From NCBI GenBank assembly GCA_026075535.2, contig AP026538.1, forward strand, positions 16,314,337 to 16,378,336: a stretch of DNA of 64,000 nt, written 5' to 3'. The position numbers and the translations under genes were made by a program. The notes beneath the pieces are model-generated. The model saw only the letters and a list, made by a program, of their open reading frames with translations. It did no database searches and was not told the origin of the DNA. The DNA comes from Tricholoma matsutake (taxonomy: Eukaryota > Basidiomycota > Agaricomycetes > Agaricales > Tricholomataceae). This document shows, piece by piece, positions 40,785 to 51,802 of the stretch (its first letter is position 1; each line of letters begins with the position of its first letter).

Positions 40785-42287
40785 TCCATTCATACCTTGT
40801 CGGTTGTAAAACGACTTACAAGTGGAATGCTTTCTCATCTGGCTCCTTTGCAGCCGATGTGGGAATGGGACAAGGCAGAGCCTTGTCCCCAGTCTTATCG
40901 GCGTTATATCTGACACCCATTATGAAACTCTTCAGAAGAAGCGAAATTGGCAGAGATGTTGATCCCATGTCCTATGTGGACGATGGCACCCTCATCGCCC
41001 GCTCTCCACAGTTGGAAAATAACTTCCCCCTTCTCAAAGAAGCATATGGCTGGATCTTCCAGGCATTCACCTCCCTCGGTCTTGTCCTTGAACATGACAA
41101 GTCTGAAATATTCCACTTCTCAAGGGCCTCCCCTACCCATTGACCTCGGCTTTGCTCCTTACATGGGCAATACCCCCCTCAAACCCAAAGTTACCTGGAG
41201 GTACCTTGGATTCTTCTTTGACCGCAAATTCTCCTTCAAGGAGCATATGCAGTTCTATTCCACCAAAGCCCTTACCACTGCGAGGGCAATGGGAATGCTC
41301 AGCAATTCTGTGAGAGGGTTAACCCCTATGCAGAAACACCTTTTGTACCACTTGTGTGTCGTACCTATCATGACATACGGACTGAGACTCTGGCATTTCA
41401 AAGGCACTCACGTCAAAGGTGTCATCAAAATGCTGGCCCAAGTGCAGTCCATTGCTGCTCGTTGGATCCTCAGTGCATTCAGAACCACCCCTATCGGCGG
41501 TCTGGAAAGTATTGCAGGGCTGCTGCCTATGCAGCTGTTACTGCATCGTCTGGTCGACAAGGGAGTATTCCAAACCCCCCTACTGGCCCCATCACACCCC
41601 CTAAGAGCGATCTTAGGGCGCAATCACGTCGGCACTACCCACTCTCATGAGCTAGGGCTCTGGGGAGGAAACGTGCTCAACACACTCACCCTACAGGGTC
41701 CATCTGTCGCTTCGGCTGCAGCTTTGGCCCTCATACCAGGCGATGAATTTGACCCCTTTGGGGAAGAAAGCGCACCCGGGAGCAGAGTGAAGGATTTATT
41801 CCCCACTCGCTTTTCCTCTCATCGACTCACCTCTAAGGAGGATGGGGCAAGGAGTTCTTACAGGAGTGACCTCGACAAAGCCTGGGCTTTGGCTCAGATG
41901 GAGGATGACACTCTTGTCGTCGCAGTGGACGCTTCGGTGCCCACAGATGCTAAATTCCAAGCTGTCGCTTGTGCTCTTGTCTTTGGACAGGGGGAACAAG
42001 TAGATCACATTGTCTCAGCCTCTGGGAGGAGAACCCCCCCAGAAGTCAAACTCTTCGCTCTCCAACTGGGCATATCTGCTGCGTGTAGCAGGGGATGCAA
42101 AAGGTTGGTGATATTCTCAGACTCTACCACGGGCATCGAGTCCCTCATAGATCCAAGACCACGCTCTGGGCAAATCTTTGCTCTGGACGCTTGTCGCTCT
42201 CTTCATCCATGGCTAGCTGGGGACGCGGAGAGAATTGTAACATTCTGGCATGTCCCCTCGAAGTTTGAGTGGAATGTACACAAGATC
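40785..42287 (+). pseudogene. LINE-A copy 10 ORF2 fragment (RT palm to RNase H)
   Basis: Begins at the ORF2 site where copy 1 stopped at 1516, with 12 bp duplicated, and carries GMGQGRALSPVLSAL, SYVDDGTLIARSP, WRYLGFFFDRKFS and the RNase H blocks (AVDASVPTD, KLFALQ, FSDSTTG). It stops after KFEWNVHK at the B-5 5' end. A deletion of about 14 bp near 41128 removes the RRFTPL region and shifts the frame. The ELFALQ glutamate reads K here, which would affect an expected RNase H residue. Confidence 0.83.
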
Positions 42288-44497
42288 ATCGCTCCTTGAC
42301 TTGTTACAACCACCATAAATAGTGGTAAACACCTCTGCTCAACGTTGCATGCGACGTCGACACTTCAATTTTTGTCCGATTTTCGATCGGATTTCACCAT
42401 CACGAACGCTCTCGGCGTCTCCAGGCCTACCCTGATTTGCTAAGAGATCCGTCCATCCGATCTCCGTGGATGCCCTGGTCATTGTTTTTGACAATGGCTG
42501 CTATCTGTCTCGCTTTCCTGGGCTTCGAGGATCCTGACTAGGTGAGTGTTGTTTATGAAAGAGTAGTCTGGGTCCCTCTGGGGGCTTAGAGTGGGTGTGG
42601 GATGCCTGCTTCAACGCTCGCCCAAGTCGACACACTCGTTTAGTTGGGGGAGGTCTGGCTTAGGGAGAAGGGACGTTATCACTGGATTGCTAGTTGTCTG
42701 GGAGGCTTCTAGCCTCCATGCTATGTGAGTCACTACTACTAGGGACAAGCTACACTGACTACCCGTTGGAATACACCATTGTTAAAAGGGGCCGGGCGAT
42801 GGTGCCCCCTGGCGGCTAGGTCGACACCTTGGTGGCCGCCACTCTCCACCAACTCTCTACCTCCGGTGCTCACTCTTCTAGGGTGGTATGACCCGGGTTC
42901 AATCTTCTCCCACTGGGTTACAGGATGTGCAGCCTGTCCCCCCCTCGGAGCGTTCGGAGGCAGTATCGGGTGGACCCGGAATAGAGATAAGGGACCAGCT
43001 GTTATCGATGGCACGCTACGTATCTTGATTTCTACTATCACCTACTAGCCCTAACTTCCCCTCTCAATGCCTAAACGGCGAACTAGAGCCCAAACACCAC
43101 ACTGGGGTCTACATGACCCCTCCCTGATTACGGGTGACATCTACGACGATAGCGTCCAAGACTACGACACCCGGTACGATCATGACGATCCGGATGTAGC
43201 TACTGCCCTACGGGCAGTTAGAGATCTATGGGCTGGAGAAGACCTCTCCGACCCTGAGGATGACGAGGATTCTCTTGCTATGCAGGAGGCCCTCAATTAT
43301 GCCGAGAGCAGCCCCAAGCTAGCCTCGAGGCAAACGATCGACCGTGTGCTGTGGGCGCAGGACGTCCATGTCGCACATAAACGATGGACTCGCAGTCTCG
43401 AACGCGAGGACATGTACACTCAGGAGCTCGGCATTGCTGAGCTCTTCTATCCGGAGGCATCCCCTGCCCCGTTACCGCCTTTGCCCCCCATCCCTGAGCT
43501 GGTGGAGGACGAAGCGCCGTTATCTGTGAATGAGAGGCTGGAAATTGAAGCCACCTCTCATGCCATGCTACACCAACTCGACGCGATGACCATGTTCGTT
43601 GGTACTGTCCGTACGTCTGCGTTTCCCCTGCAGAGAGGAACGCATGGCGCCAAATGGCCTGGGAGTTATTCACGACCACCTGGCGACTGTCTGAGACAAT
43701 GTCGGCGGAACTAGCAGCCGTTCCGACACCTCTCGACCTCACGTCTCCGGCAGCCTTCCGGGCTTCCTACGCGGCGGTGCACACCGCTCAATCAGAGCCT
43801 CAATCTGGGGAACCCTCGTTCCCAGTACAGTGCTGTCATCATCACAGATGGCCGTGCCATTACTCGTGTGGGGCATTCCGCTCCACACCCATCACCACCA
43901 GTCCGCTGGCTGCTGTCAGGTTGGTGACAAATGTCGCTGCCCTTTACATTCTCCCTGCTGCAGGGGGGAAACTGCTATCGAGTGCATGTGCTTGCAGTGC
44001 ATTTGCTCGAGGGGGGCCTTGGCCCCCTGCCTACGACGGTTCCGGTGAATAACCAGGTGAACAACCAGCCACCACATTACTGTCACGCATGCATTACATG
44101 GTGATGGTCCACCTCATTCATCTGGGGTGGTCAATCCTCATTGGCTGGGAGTATGTGGACAGTTATTCCTCCCGCAAGGGGGGATTTACAGTGAATTAAC
44201 ATGGCTGTGCCTGATCTGACTTTGGTTGGACATGTGGCTGGGGGACCGCTTCGCACCAGCTGACGATCTAATGGCTAGCTTTGGGAGGGGGGCTCCCCCT
44301 CCGGATTATTGCCTTTCCTGGCTGAGAGGCCAACATCTGTGGCACTGCCCACCTAAAGTGGCTAAAACGGGGACCTGGGTGGGAGATGGGTGAGGGGAAC
44401 ACGTAGATAGAGTAGTACCCAAGTTTGTACCCCGCTCCACAGACTGCGATTGAGCCCCGCATTATAAATTGTTGACCCAAAAAAAAAAAAAAAAAAA
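42288..44497 (+). mobile_element. Element B copy B-5, near full length, recombinant
   Basis: 2.2 kb from the 5' terminus ATCGCTCCTTGACTTG to poly(A) at 44479-44497. It has a 0.78-kb leader without a gene, an ORF (43067 onward) of the B-2/B-8 type, then a switch near 43799 to the type-II 3' sequence shared with B-3 and B-4. The flanks are plus-strand ORF2 on the left and minus-strand ORF1 on the right, with no TSD, so later rearrangement is likely. Confidence 0.83.
43067..43810 (+). pseudogene. Element B protein gene, copy B-5
   Basis: Starts MPKRRTRAQTPHWGLHDP. The acidic N-terminal half (DYDTRYDHDDPDVATALRAV) and the blocks QELGIAELFYPE and IPELVEDEAPLS are open to about residue 183. A frameshift inside the AMTMFVGTVRTS-to-ERNAWRQ block (near 43620) moves the rest, WELFTTTWRLSE and PLDLTSPAAFRASYAA, into another frame. 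The Arg-rich tail is replaced by type-II sequence. Dead, but it preserves CGA codons that are TGA in B-2. Confidence 0.75.
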
Positions 44498-46237
44498 TGT
44501 CGCCAAAAATTGCATCAACAATTGTCAGATGTGTGGTTCTTCCGGCAGTTTGTACACCTAGCCGGATGAGGACAGGCTGCCCCCTCTGGGGTAGCTGGGA
44601 CAGGAGGGTTTTTTTTTTTTTTTTTTTTTTTTTGGGTCAACAATTTACCATGCGGGGCTCGATCGCAGTCCACGGAGCAGGATACAAACTTGGGTACTAA
44701 TATAACTACGCTTCCCCTCACCCATCTCCTACCCAGGTCCTCGTTTTAGCCACTTTAGGCGGGCAGTGCCACAAACGTTGGCCTCTCAGCCAGGAAAGGC
44801 AATAATCTGGAGGGGAAGATCCCCTCCTGAAGCTAGCCATTAGATCCAGGAGGGTTTGCGTTAGCATTTCCCTTGCAACACCCCACTAGGGCATGGTGGT
44901 GCTCCTTGTGGTGTGGGCCTGCACAGACTGGACATTTGGTCTGCGGACCTCTGCATGCTGGGGTGGGGTGTCCCCATTTCCAGCATCGTTGGCACAGTGG
45001 CAAGCCAGGGTTTGCCCTGGCCACTCTAACATAAGCGACATAGCGACCAAATTGGATGCCACGACTGATGAGAGCCTTAGCTTGTGCACCACTGACTGAA
45101 TCAGCGATGTTAAGATAAACAGTACATGTATCCGACATCTTTGAATTGTGTATTACCTGTGGGGGGACTTGTAGCACTGTGAGGTCCGAGATACCAGACT
45201 TGCCCAGGTGTGCGATAACAATGTCAGGCATGATAGCCTTGTTGTTGGCAATAAAAGGTACATCGACCAGTTTTAGGTATGATGTAGATGTGGGTAACGC
45301 TGCATCTACTTGCAGTGTGAACGGGAAGGCCTTGTGGGCAGCTTCCTTGAAGCAGCGAAGGTCCTCGTCGGAGGCCACGACATCTGTAGCTACTGATATG
45401 TTACCAGGATGCATTGATGCCGACTGGGCCACTAGTTTGGAGTGGTGCAGTCCAAGTGTAGCCCTGACATGGTCAAGGAAATCTGCAGGGTTCATCTCCT
45501 CTCCTAGAGGGGGACAAACGTGTACCAGGACAGTAGGAGAGGGCTTGGCAGCCTTTGGTTTGGATAGGCCGACGTGCTGCTGTATGTCAGCCAGCTTATC
45601 GGTAGGAAGCTCAGGGAAGGCCTTGGCTAAACACACAATGCCATCCATGGATGTGTTAGGTGCTCACCCCCCAGGGAAGTGAGCAACCTGAGCAAAGGTC
45701 CCCTTGCCCAAAGGCCTGGTCAACCAGTTCACAGGGGGAGGAGGGCCTCTGCCCCATGATGATGATGTGCCCCCTGCAGGGGGTTTTGGAAGAGGTCGAG
45801 CCCCTTTCAGGCCTCAAGTCCTCGCAGATTTGTGAGGGGGGGGGCATTGCCCATCCCATCCCTCCAGATAGTCCATCCTTGGGACGTCATTGGGATCATT
45901 GGTGACAGTTCCCAACCTAGGTCATTTACTCCCTCCAGCCATCCTATCCAGTGCTCTTCGGAGCATAACACTCCCCGAATCGCGATCTAGGCCAGCCTCG
46001 GCAGCTGCTGCCAGCACCGAGCCCAGCTGTTCTGCAATGATCTGCCGATCTTCAGCAGTTGGTCGTCTGGAACCCGTTCTGTTCAGAACAGTGCAAATTC
46101 TGTCAGTGTACTCCCCCAGGTCTTTCATGAAGGTCTGAGGCCCAGCCCAGTCATTGCTTGCCATCTCCGTGTCCTGAATGATAGGGGGGGGATAGGTAGC
46201 AGCCACTTCATCAGCCCACTGTGAAGCAGGTGTGGAA
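44498..46237 (-). pseudogene. LINE-A copy 11 ORF1, minus strand, interrupted by B-6
   Basis: Minus-strand ORF1 from the knuckle region (44498) to the N-terminal TPASQWADE region (46237), split by B-6 at 44612-44846. The segment 44847-45648 is open and includes CQRCWKWGHPTPAC and CPVCAGPHHKEHH. The section that should hold the diagnostic RQQVLVHV block has a small deletion near 45530. It ends against the 5' terminus of copy 12. There is no ORF2 and no tail. Confidence 0.8.
44612..44846 (-). mobile_element. Element B copy B-6, extreme 5' truncation
   Basis: A 235-bp 3' tail of B, with poly(T) 44609-44633 followed by the TTGACCC terminus in reverse. It is flanked by an 11-bp TSD, CAGGAGGGTTT, at 44601-44611 and 44847-44857, in ORF1 of copy 11. 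It is SINE-sized and has no coding capacity. Confidence 0.92.
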
Positions 46238-46365
46238 CATCACTTCTTGTCTTCCTACCACGACGTGCACAGCCACAAAAATTTTCGTCGACACCATTTT
46301 CATACTTTGTAGCTCAATCCGTCTATGATCTCAGTGATCTGGTATAACCAGCGTCTTACCAACAC

Positions 46366-47010
46366 ATGTCAGAATCATTCTTGAGAAGAGGGGGGAGATC
46401 GGGTGAGGCGATGGACAAGGGGAGACCTTCCAGATCCGGTATGCCCAGAACTCCTGGCAACGACCGAATTGATTCCCTGCGGCTCTCTTCAAGCCACAGA
46501 TCCACACAGAACGCTCCCTCAGTGGGCCCACACAGGACCCAAAGAGGTTCTCCAACCCCCTCCCCCTATGGGGTGGGCATCATCACTTTGCGAGCACAAC
46601 GATTCAGTGTGCCAGCGCTTTCTTCCAGGGAGGCTACGGTGTCTCCTGCACCACCGGTTACCCCCTCTACTCCTGCTTCGCAGTGGGCAGATGAGGTGGC
46701 TGATAATCTCTCCTCCCACGTCATTCAGGACACGGAGATGGCTAGTGATGACTGGAGCGGACCCCAGACCTTTGCCAAAGACCTGGGAGAGTATGCTGAA
46801 GGATTCCAAGTGGTTCTTAACAGGATGGGATCTAGACGACCGACTGCTGAGGAATGGCAGCTCATTGCAGAGCAACTGGGCTCGGTGCTGGTAGCAGCTG
46901 CTGAGGCTGGTCTCGATTGCAACTCGGGTAGCGCTATGCTCCAGGGAGCAATAGATAGAATGGTAGGGGGCAGTAAACGACCTAGTCCACGTCTTACCTC
47001 AAGCTGGTAG
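46366..47010 (+). pseudogene. LINE-A copy 12 ORF1, N-terminal half
   Basis: 214 codons, open from MSESFLRRGGRSGEAMD through the Ser/Pro-rich region and FAKDLGEYAEGFQVVLNR to GGSKRP. The frame then shifts at the deletion junction (CGACCTAG joined to TCCACGTC, near 46986) and ends after SPRLTSSW. There is no in-frame TGA before the junction, unlike copy 9. It could be translated as an N-terminal ORF1 fragment without knuckles. Confidence 0.82.
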
Positions 47011-47012
47011 AC

Positions 47013-47639
47013 GTGCCCTACATCGCAAACGACAAGGCGATTACGCCAGATGTCGTCATAGCACACCTGGGGAAGTCAGGCATATCTGACCTCACCATTC
47101 TGCAAGTCCCCCCACGAGTAGTCCGTGATTCGAGAATGTCAGACACGTGCACCGTGTATCTTAACGTCGCTGACTCGGTCAGCGGCGCACGAGCAAAAGC
47201 TCTTATCGGACGGGGCGTCCAATTCGGACGCTACGTCGCCCACGTTAGGGCAGCCAGGGCAAACCCTGGCCTCCCGCTATGCCAACGATGCTGGAAATGG
47301 GGCCACCCCACCCCAGCATGCAGAGCTCCACAGTCGAAGTGTCCGATCTGTGCAGGCCCACACCGCAAGGAGCACCATCGTGCCCTAGCGGGGTGCTGTA
47401 AGGGAAATGCCAAGGCGAACCCTCCCGTCCCAGCCACCCCAGAGGGGGCAGCATGTCCTCACCCGGCCAGGTGCATAAACTGCCGGAAGAATCACGCATC
47501 CGACAATTGTCGATGCAATTTCTGGCGACATCACTTTGACCGCGACTGGATCAAAGCTCGCTATGACGAGGTGAGTGCGAGATGCAATTCTCGCTCTCCT
47601 CCTACTTACCATCCCGCAGGACGCGGTGGCCGAACGTAA
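47013..47639 (+). pseudogene. LINE-A copy 12 ORF1, C-terminal half
   Basis: 208 codons, MPYIANDKAITPDVV to GGRT, with CQRCWKWGHPTPAC, CPICAGPHRKEHH and CINCRKNHASDNCRC. TAA is directly followed by the ORF2 ATG. It is identical in protein to the copy 9 segment 39383-40009, which points to a very recent common source or gene conversion. Confidence 0.82.
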
Positions 47640-49562
47640 ATGAGGGACAGACTTAGAGCTACCCCCCAGCTACGAGTATTTAGTCAGAATGTAAACAGAA
47701 ACTGGGGTTACATGGACTCTCTACTGGCAGACTTCGTAGACGACTACGATTTGTTATTCATTCAAGAGCCTCCTTGGCGATTAATAAGACACGCCCCCTC
47801 TGCCCACAACAGGGAAGGGGAAGAAGTTATAGGCGCACCAATGAGCCCTAATTGGGGAACCTTAGTGCGTCCATCGGGAATTGACTCCCCCCCACGCGTT
47901 GCTGTCTATTTTGCGAACAGCATCGCTAATCTAAGACCTGGTCTCAGACGAGATCTGATCGACGATCGCGACATCCTTCTCTTCTCACTTGGGATAGGGG
48001 AAGATGTCATGCTACTTGCTAATGTCTACTCGGATAGTCAACACTCAGCCATTACGCTCCTCTTCGAGAACGTCATGCTGATCCCATGCCTACACTTCAT
48101 GTGCGGCGACTTTAACGTGAGACACGCCTCTTGGGACCCCCAAGGGCCTGCACACTCCATCCACGCCGACCACTTAGTGGAAACGGCCATGGCATTGGGC
48201 CTGACTAGAGCGCTACCAGTATTGGAGGGCCCTACCCACTTCCCCCCACAACAGGGCCTTCACCCCACGGTGATCGACCTGATGTTCGTACCTACTGATC
48301 TTAGATTTGTACTGTACTGCGAGATTGTACCTGAAGCCAGGGGAACGTCTGACCATGCCCCCCTGACGTTAGTTCTACCTGGCCCGGGATCTTTGGTTCC
48401 GGTTACCAAGTGGTCCATCAAAAAAGGATCCGAGGAGGAAGCATCTTATCGAGATGCTGTCTCCTCCGCTTTAACTCCGTGGCTAAATTGGCACGGAAAT
48501 ACTTCGGCAGAAATCGATGAGATCGTTTCGGTGATATCAACGATTTTAAACAAGGCATGGGAAAACCATGCCAAGGAATCTCGCCTCGGCAAGTCGTCCA
48601 AAGGCTGGTGGACAGACGAATGCAGTGGTGCCCTCGACGCGTACAGAGCCTCTCGTGACGAAGAGGACTGGAAGCTCTATAGGAAAGTCATGCGACACGC
48701 GAAGCGCGACTTCTTCGATGACCGTATCCAGGAAGTGGCTACGATGAATAGACGACCCTGGGATTTGATGTCCTGGACTCGTCAACGCAACCTCCCGTCG
48801 TACGAGGCTATCTCCTATCGGGGAGAACCCTGCAACGATCTGGACTCCCTTTGGGCTGCCCTTGATGGGTCCTATAATGCTGCCTCAGATCGAGTAGTCG
48901 ATCTGAGCATTCTTGATGAACTTGATCTGGTGCCTGAAAGGGCCTGGATCCCGTTCTCTGTCACGGAAATGAAAGAAGCGCTAAACGCGTGCTCTTCCCA
49001 TTCCGCTCCAGGTCCCGATCATGTTACGTGGTCACACCTAAAACACTGGTGTAGCAACCCAGAAGTGGCAGGGCTCATCACCCGCATTGCTGAGGCGTGC
49101 ATCACCGCTGGCCACTGGCCAGATCACTTTAAGGAGTCCCTGTCGGTTATTATCCTGAAACCAGGGAAACCTAATTACTCTACCCCTAAGTCGTTCAGGC
49201 CCATCGTGCTCCTGAATACTTTGGGAAAACTAGTCGAAAAGATGTTGTCCAGGCGACTTCAGTTCGACGGGGTTGCACACGAGGCCTTCGAGCAAAACCA
49301 GTTCGGAGGCGTCGCCCAACGTTCCACTGAGGACGCAGGTATCTACCTTACCCACCTGGTAAGGGCAGGGTGGGCCAAAGGGCTCAAAACGAGTGTTGTC
49401 GCTTTCGACATCGCTCAGTTTTTCCCATCCTTGAACCACCAGGTTCTGTTGGAAATTATCTCTCGGTCGGGGTTTCCTGCGCAAGTAGTAAATTTCTTCC
49501 ATTCATATCTTGTCGGTCGCAAGACGACCTACAAATGGAATGCTTTCTCATCTGGCTCCTTT
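47640..49562 (+). pseudogene. LINE-A copy 12 ORF2, first segment (EN and front of RT)
   Basis: 641 open codons with the endonuclease blocks FSQNVNRNWGYMD, CGDFNVRHASWDP and SDHAPLTL, then SAPGPDHVTW, FRPIVLLNTLGKLVEK and VVAFDIAQFFPSLNH. It ends in NAFSSGSF, where B-7 is inserted. The open frame runs on into the poly(T) of B-7, giving a false Phe run. ORF2 resumes at 51802. Confidence 0.9.
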
Positions 49563-51801
49563 TTTTTTTTTTTTTTTTTTGGGTCAACAATTTATAACGC
49601 GGGGCTCGATCGCAGTCCGCGGAGCAGGATACAAACTTGGGTACTACTGTAACTACGCTTCCCCTCACCCACATCCTACCCAGGTCCTCGTTTTAGCCAC
49701 TTTAGGCGGGCAGTGCCACAGACGTTGGCCTCTCAGCCAGGAAAGGCAATAATCTGGAGGGGGGCCCCCCCTCCCGAAGCTAGCCATTAACTCGTCCACC
49801 AGTGCAGAACGGTCCCCCAGCCACATATCCAACCGAAGTCAGATCAGGCGCGGCCGTGTTAATTCACTGTAAATCCCCCCTTGCGGGAGGAATAACCGTC
49901 TGCATACTCCTGGCCAGCGAGGATTGACCACCCCAGACGAATGAGGTGGACCATCACCGCGCTCCCGCACGAGTGACAGAGATGTGGTAGCTGGTTGTTC
50001 ACCTGGTTATTCACCGGAACTACCGTGGATAGGGGGCCAAGGCCCCCTTCGAGCAGATGCCGTCGAGGGCATACACTCGGTAACAATGTCCCCCCCACAG
50101 CGGGGAGAAGGTAGAGGGAAGCGACAAACTGCCACTATCCCGATATCAGCCACCAACTAATTGGTGGGAGTAGATGTGGGGGGGTGACACCCCCCTTTCA
50201 GTAGCGGCGCTGCTGTGCTCGAGGACCTCGAGGACGGCGGCGTCGTGATGAGGACGAGGGTTCCCCATGGTGGAGCTCTGCATGAGCTGCCTGCCTAGCC
50301 GCGTAGGAAGCCCTAAAGGCTGCCGGTGACGTGAGGTCGAGAGGCAATCCGGCAGCTGCTAGTTCTGCCGACATTGGCTCGGACAATCGCCAGGTGGTCG
50401 TGAATAACTCCCAGGCCATCTGACGCCATGCGTTTCTCTCAATGAGCGGAACGGCGGATACTCGGATGGTACCGACGAAAATCGTCATAGCCTCCAGTAA
50501 ATGTAGAAAGCCATGAGAGGTGGACGTTATGTCCACCCTCTCATCTCTCGACAACGGAGGCTCATCCTCCACCAACTCTGGGATGGCGGATGAACCCGGT
50601 GATGTGGGGAGGGGCGGCGCAGATTGCTCCTGCTGCCCCTCCGGATAGAGGAGCTCGGCGATGCCGAGCTCTTGATTGTTGTTGGCCTCGAGCCCAAGCT
50701 CGAGAGCCAGATCATGCACCTCATCGGCTATCACTTGTGATGCCAAGAAGCGGTTTATCGTCTCCTGCGAGGCTAGCTCAGTGAGACCTGGGATGAATTC
50801 GACGTCTCCGCCTGTGGCAGAGCCGTCATCGTCGTCTGGTAGGTCGGAGGAGTCATCCTCCGCCCAAAGATTGTGGAATTGGTTAGCCACATCAGAGTCC
50901 CATCCGCTCAGGGAGACGTGTCCGAACTCTGGAAGGTAGTTGTCGTCGAAGTCAGCGAAGTCGGTGTTTGTGTATAGGAGGGGGTCGCCATGAGCCGCCT
51001 GGTGTCGAGTTCGCGCTCTACGGTTTGCAAAGGGCATTGAGGATGATTTAGCACAAGTAGATGACGGTAGAAGTCAAGATACGTAGCGTGTTAACGATAA
51101 CAGACGGTCCCTTATCTCAATTCCGGGTCCACCCAACACAGCCTCCAGACGCTCCGAGGGGGCAGACAGGCCGCAAATCCTGCTGCAGATTGGGAGGGAC
51201 AATTGAACCCGGTTCTGAACACCTCGAGGGTGTGAGTGCCGGAGGTAAAGAGTCGGTGGTAAGTAGCGGCCACCAGAGCGTTGACCTAGCCACCAGGGCT
51301 TTTAATGATGGTGTATTCCAATGGGTAGTCAGTGTAGCAGGTCTCTAGAGGTAGAAACTCACGCAGCATGGAGGTAGGAAGCCTCCCAGACAACCCACAA
51401 TCCAGTGAATATGTCCCTCCTCCTGAACCAGACCTCCCCCAGCTAAGCGAATGCGACGACTTGGGCGAGCATTGAAGTAGGCATCCCACACCCACTCTAA
51501 GCCCCCATAGGGGCCCAGACTACTCTTTCATTGCCAACACTCACCTAACCAGGATCCTCGAAGCCCAGGAGAGCGAGACGAATAGCAGACACTGTCAAAA
51601 ACAGTGACTGGGGCATCCACAGAGATCGGATGGACGGATCTCTTAGCAAATCAGGGCAGGCCTGGAGTCGCCGAGAGCGTTCGTGGTGGCGAAATCCGAT
51701 CGAACATCGGACCAAAATTGAGGTGTCGACGTCGCGTGCAACGTTGAGCAGAGGTGTTTACCACTATTTATGGTGGTTGTAACAAGTCAAGGAGCGCTGA
51801 C
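49563..51801 (-). mobile_element. Element B copy B-7, full-length with open ORF
   Basis: A 2.24-kb B element with poly(T) up to 49580 and a 16-bp TSD, CTCATCTGGCTCCTTT, at 49547-49562 and 51802-51817. The 3' UTR is 49581-50197, the ORF 50198-51037 and the 5' leader 51038-51801 (no gene). The leader holds the B palindromes and a conserved GTGAGT near 51541. About five extra bases (CTGAC) lie between the 5' terminus and the TSD. This is the best B representative in the window. Confidence 0.93.
50198..51037 (-). CDS. Element B protein, unrecognised family (intact)
   Basis: 279 aa, open from MPFANRRARTRHQ to an Arg-rich tail RRRRPRGPRAQQRRY. Residues about 25-80 are rich in Asp and Glu. QELGIAELLYPE (122-133) and IPELVEDEPPLS (152-163) are followed by the best conserved core at about 173-255: AMTIFVGTIRVSAVP, ERNAWRQMAWELFTTTW, AELAA and LDLTSPAAFRASYAA. 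B-2, B-5 and B-8 proteins share these blocks but differ strongly in the first 110 residues. There is no zinc knuckle, RT, nuclease or transmembrane signature. The charge layout would suit an RNA-binding or particle protein, but that is speculation. It is the only protein encoded by the element. Confidence 0.75.
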   Translation of the reverse strand: MPFANRRARTRHQAAHGDPLLYTNTDFADFDDNYLPEFGHVSLSGWDSDVANQFHNLWAEDDSSDLPDDDDGSATGGDVEFIPGLTELASQETINRFLASQVIADEVHDLALELGLEANNNQELGIAELLYPEGQQEQSAPPLPTSPGSSAIPELVEDEPPLSRDERVDITSTSHGFLHLLEAMTIFVGTIRVSAVPLIERNAWRQMAWELFTTTWRLSEPMSAELAAAGLPLDLTSPAAFRASYAARQAAHAELHHGEPSSSSRRRRPRGPRAQQRRY

Positions 51802-51802
51802 C

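Noticed and set aside
49561..49652. Open frames ending in long Phe or Lys runs (also near 24860, 44610, 53115 and 58164)
   Set aside because: These are translations of poly(T) or poly(A) tails of elements inserted in the gene, not real protein ends.
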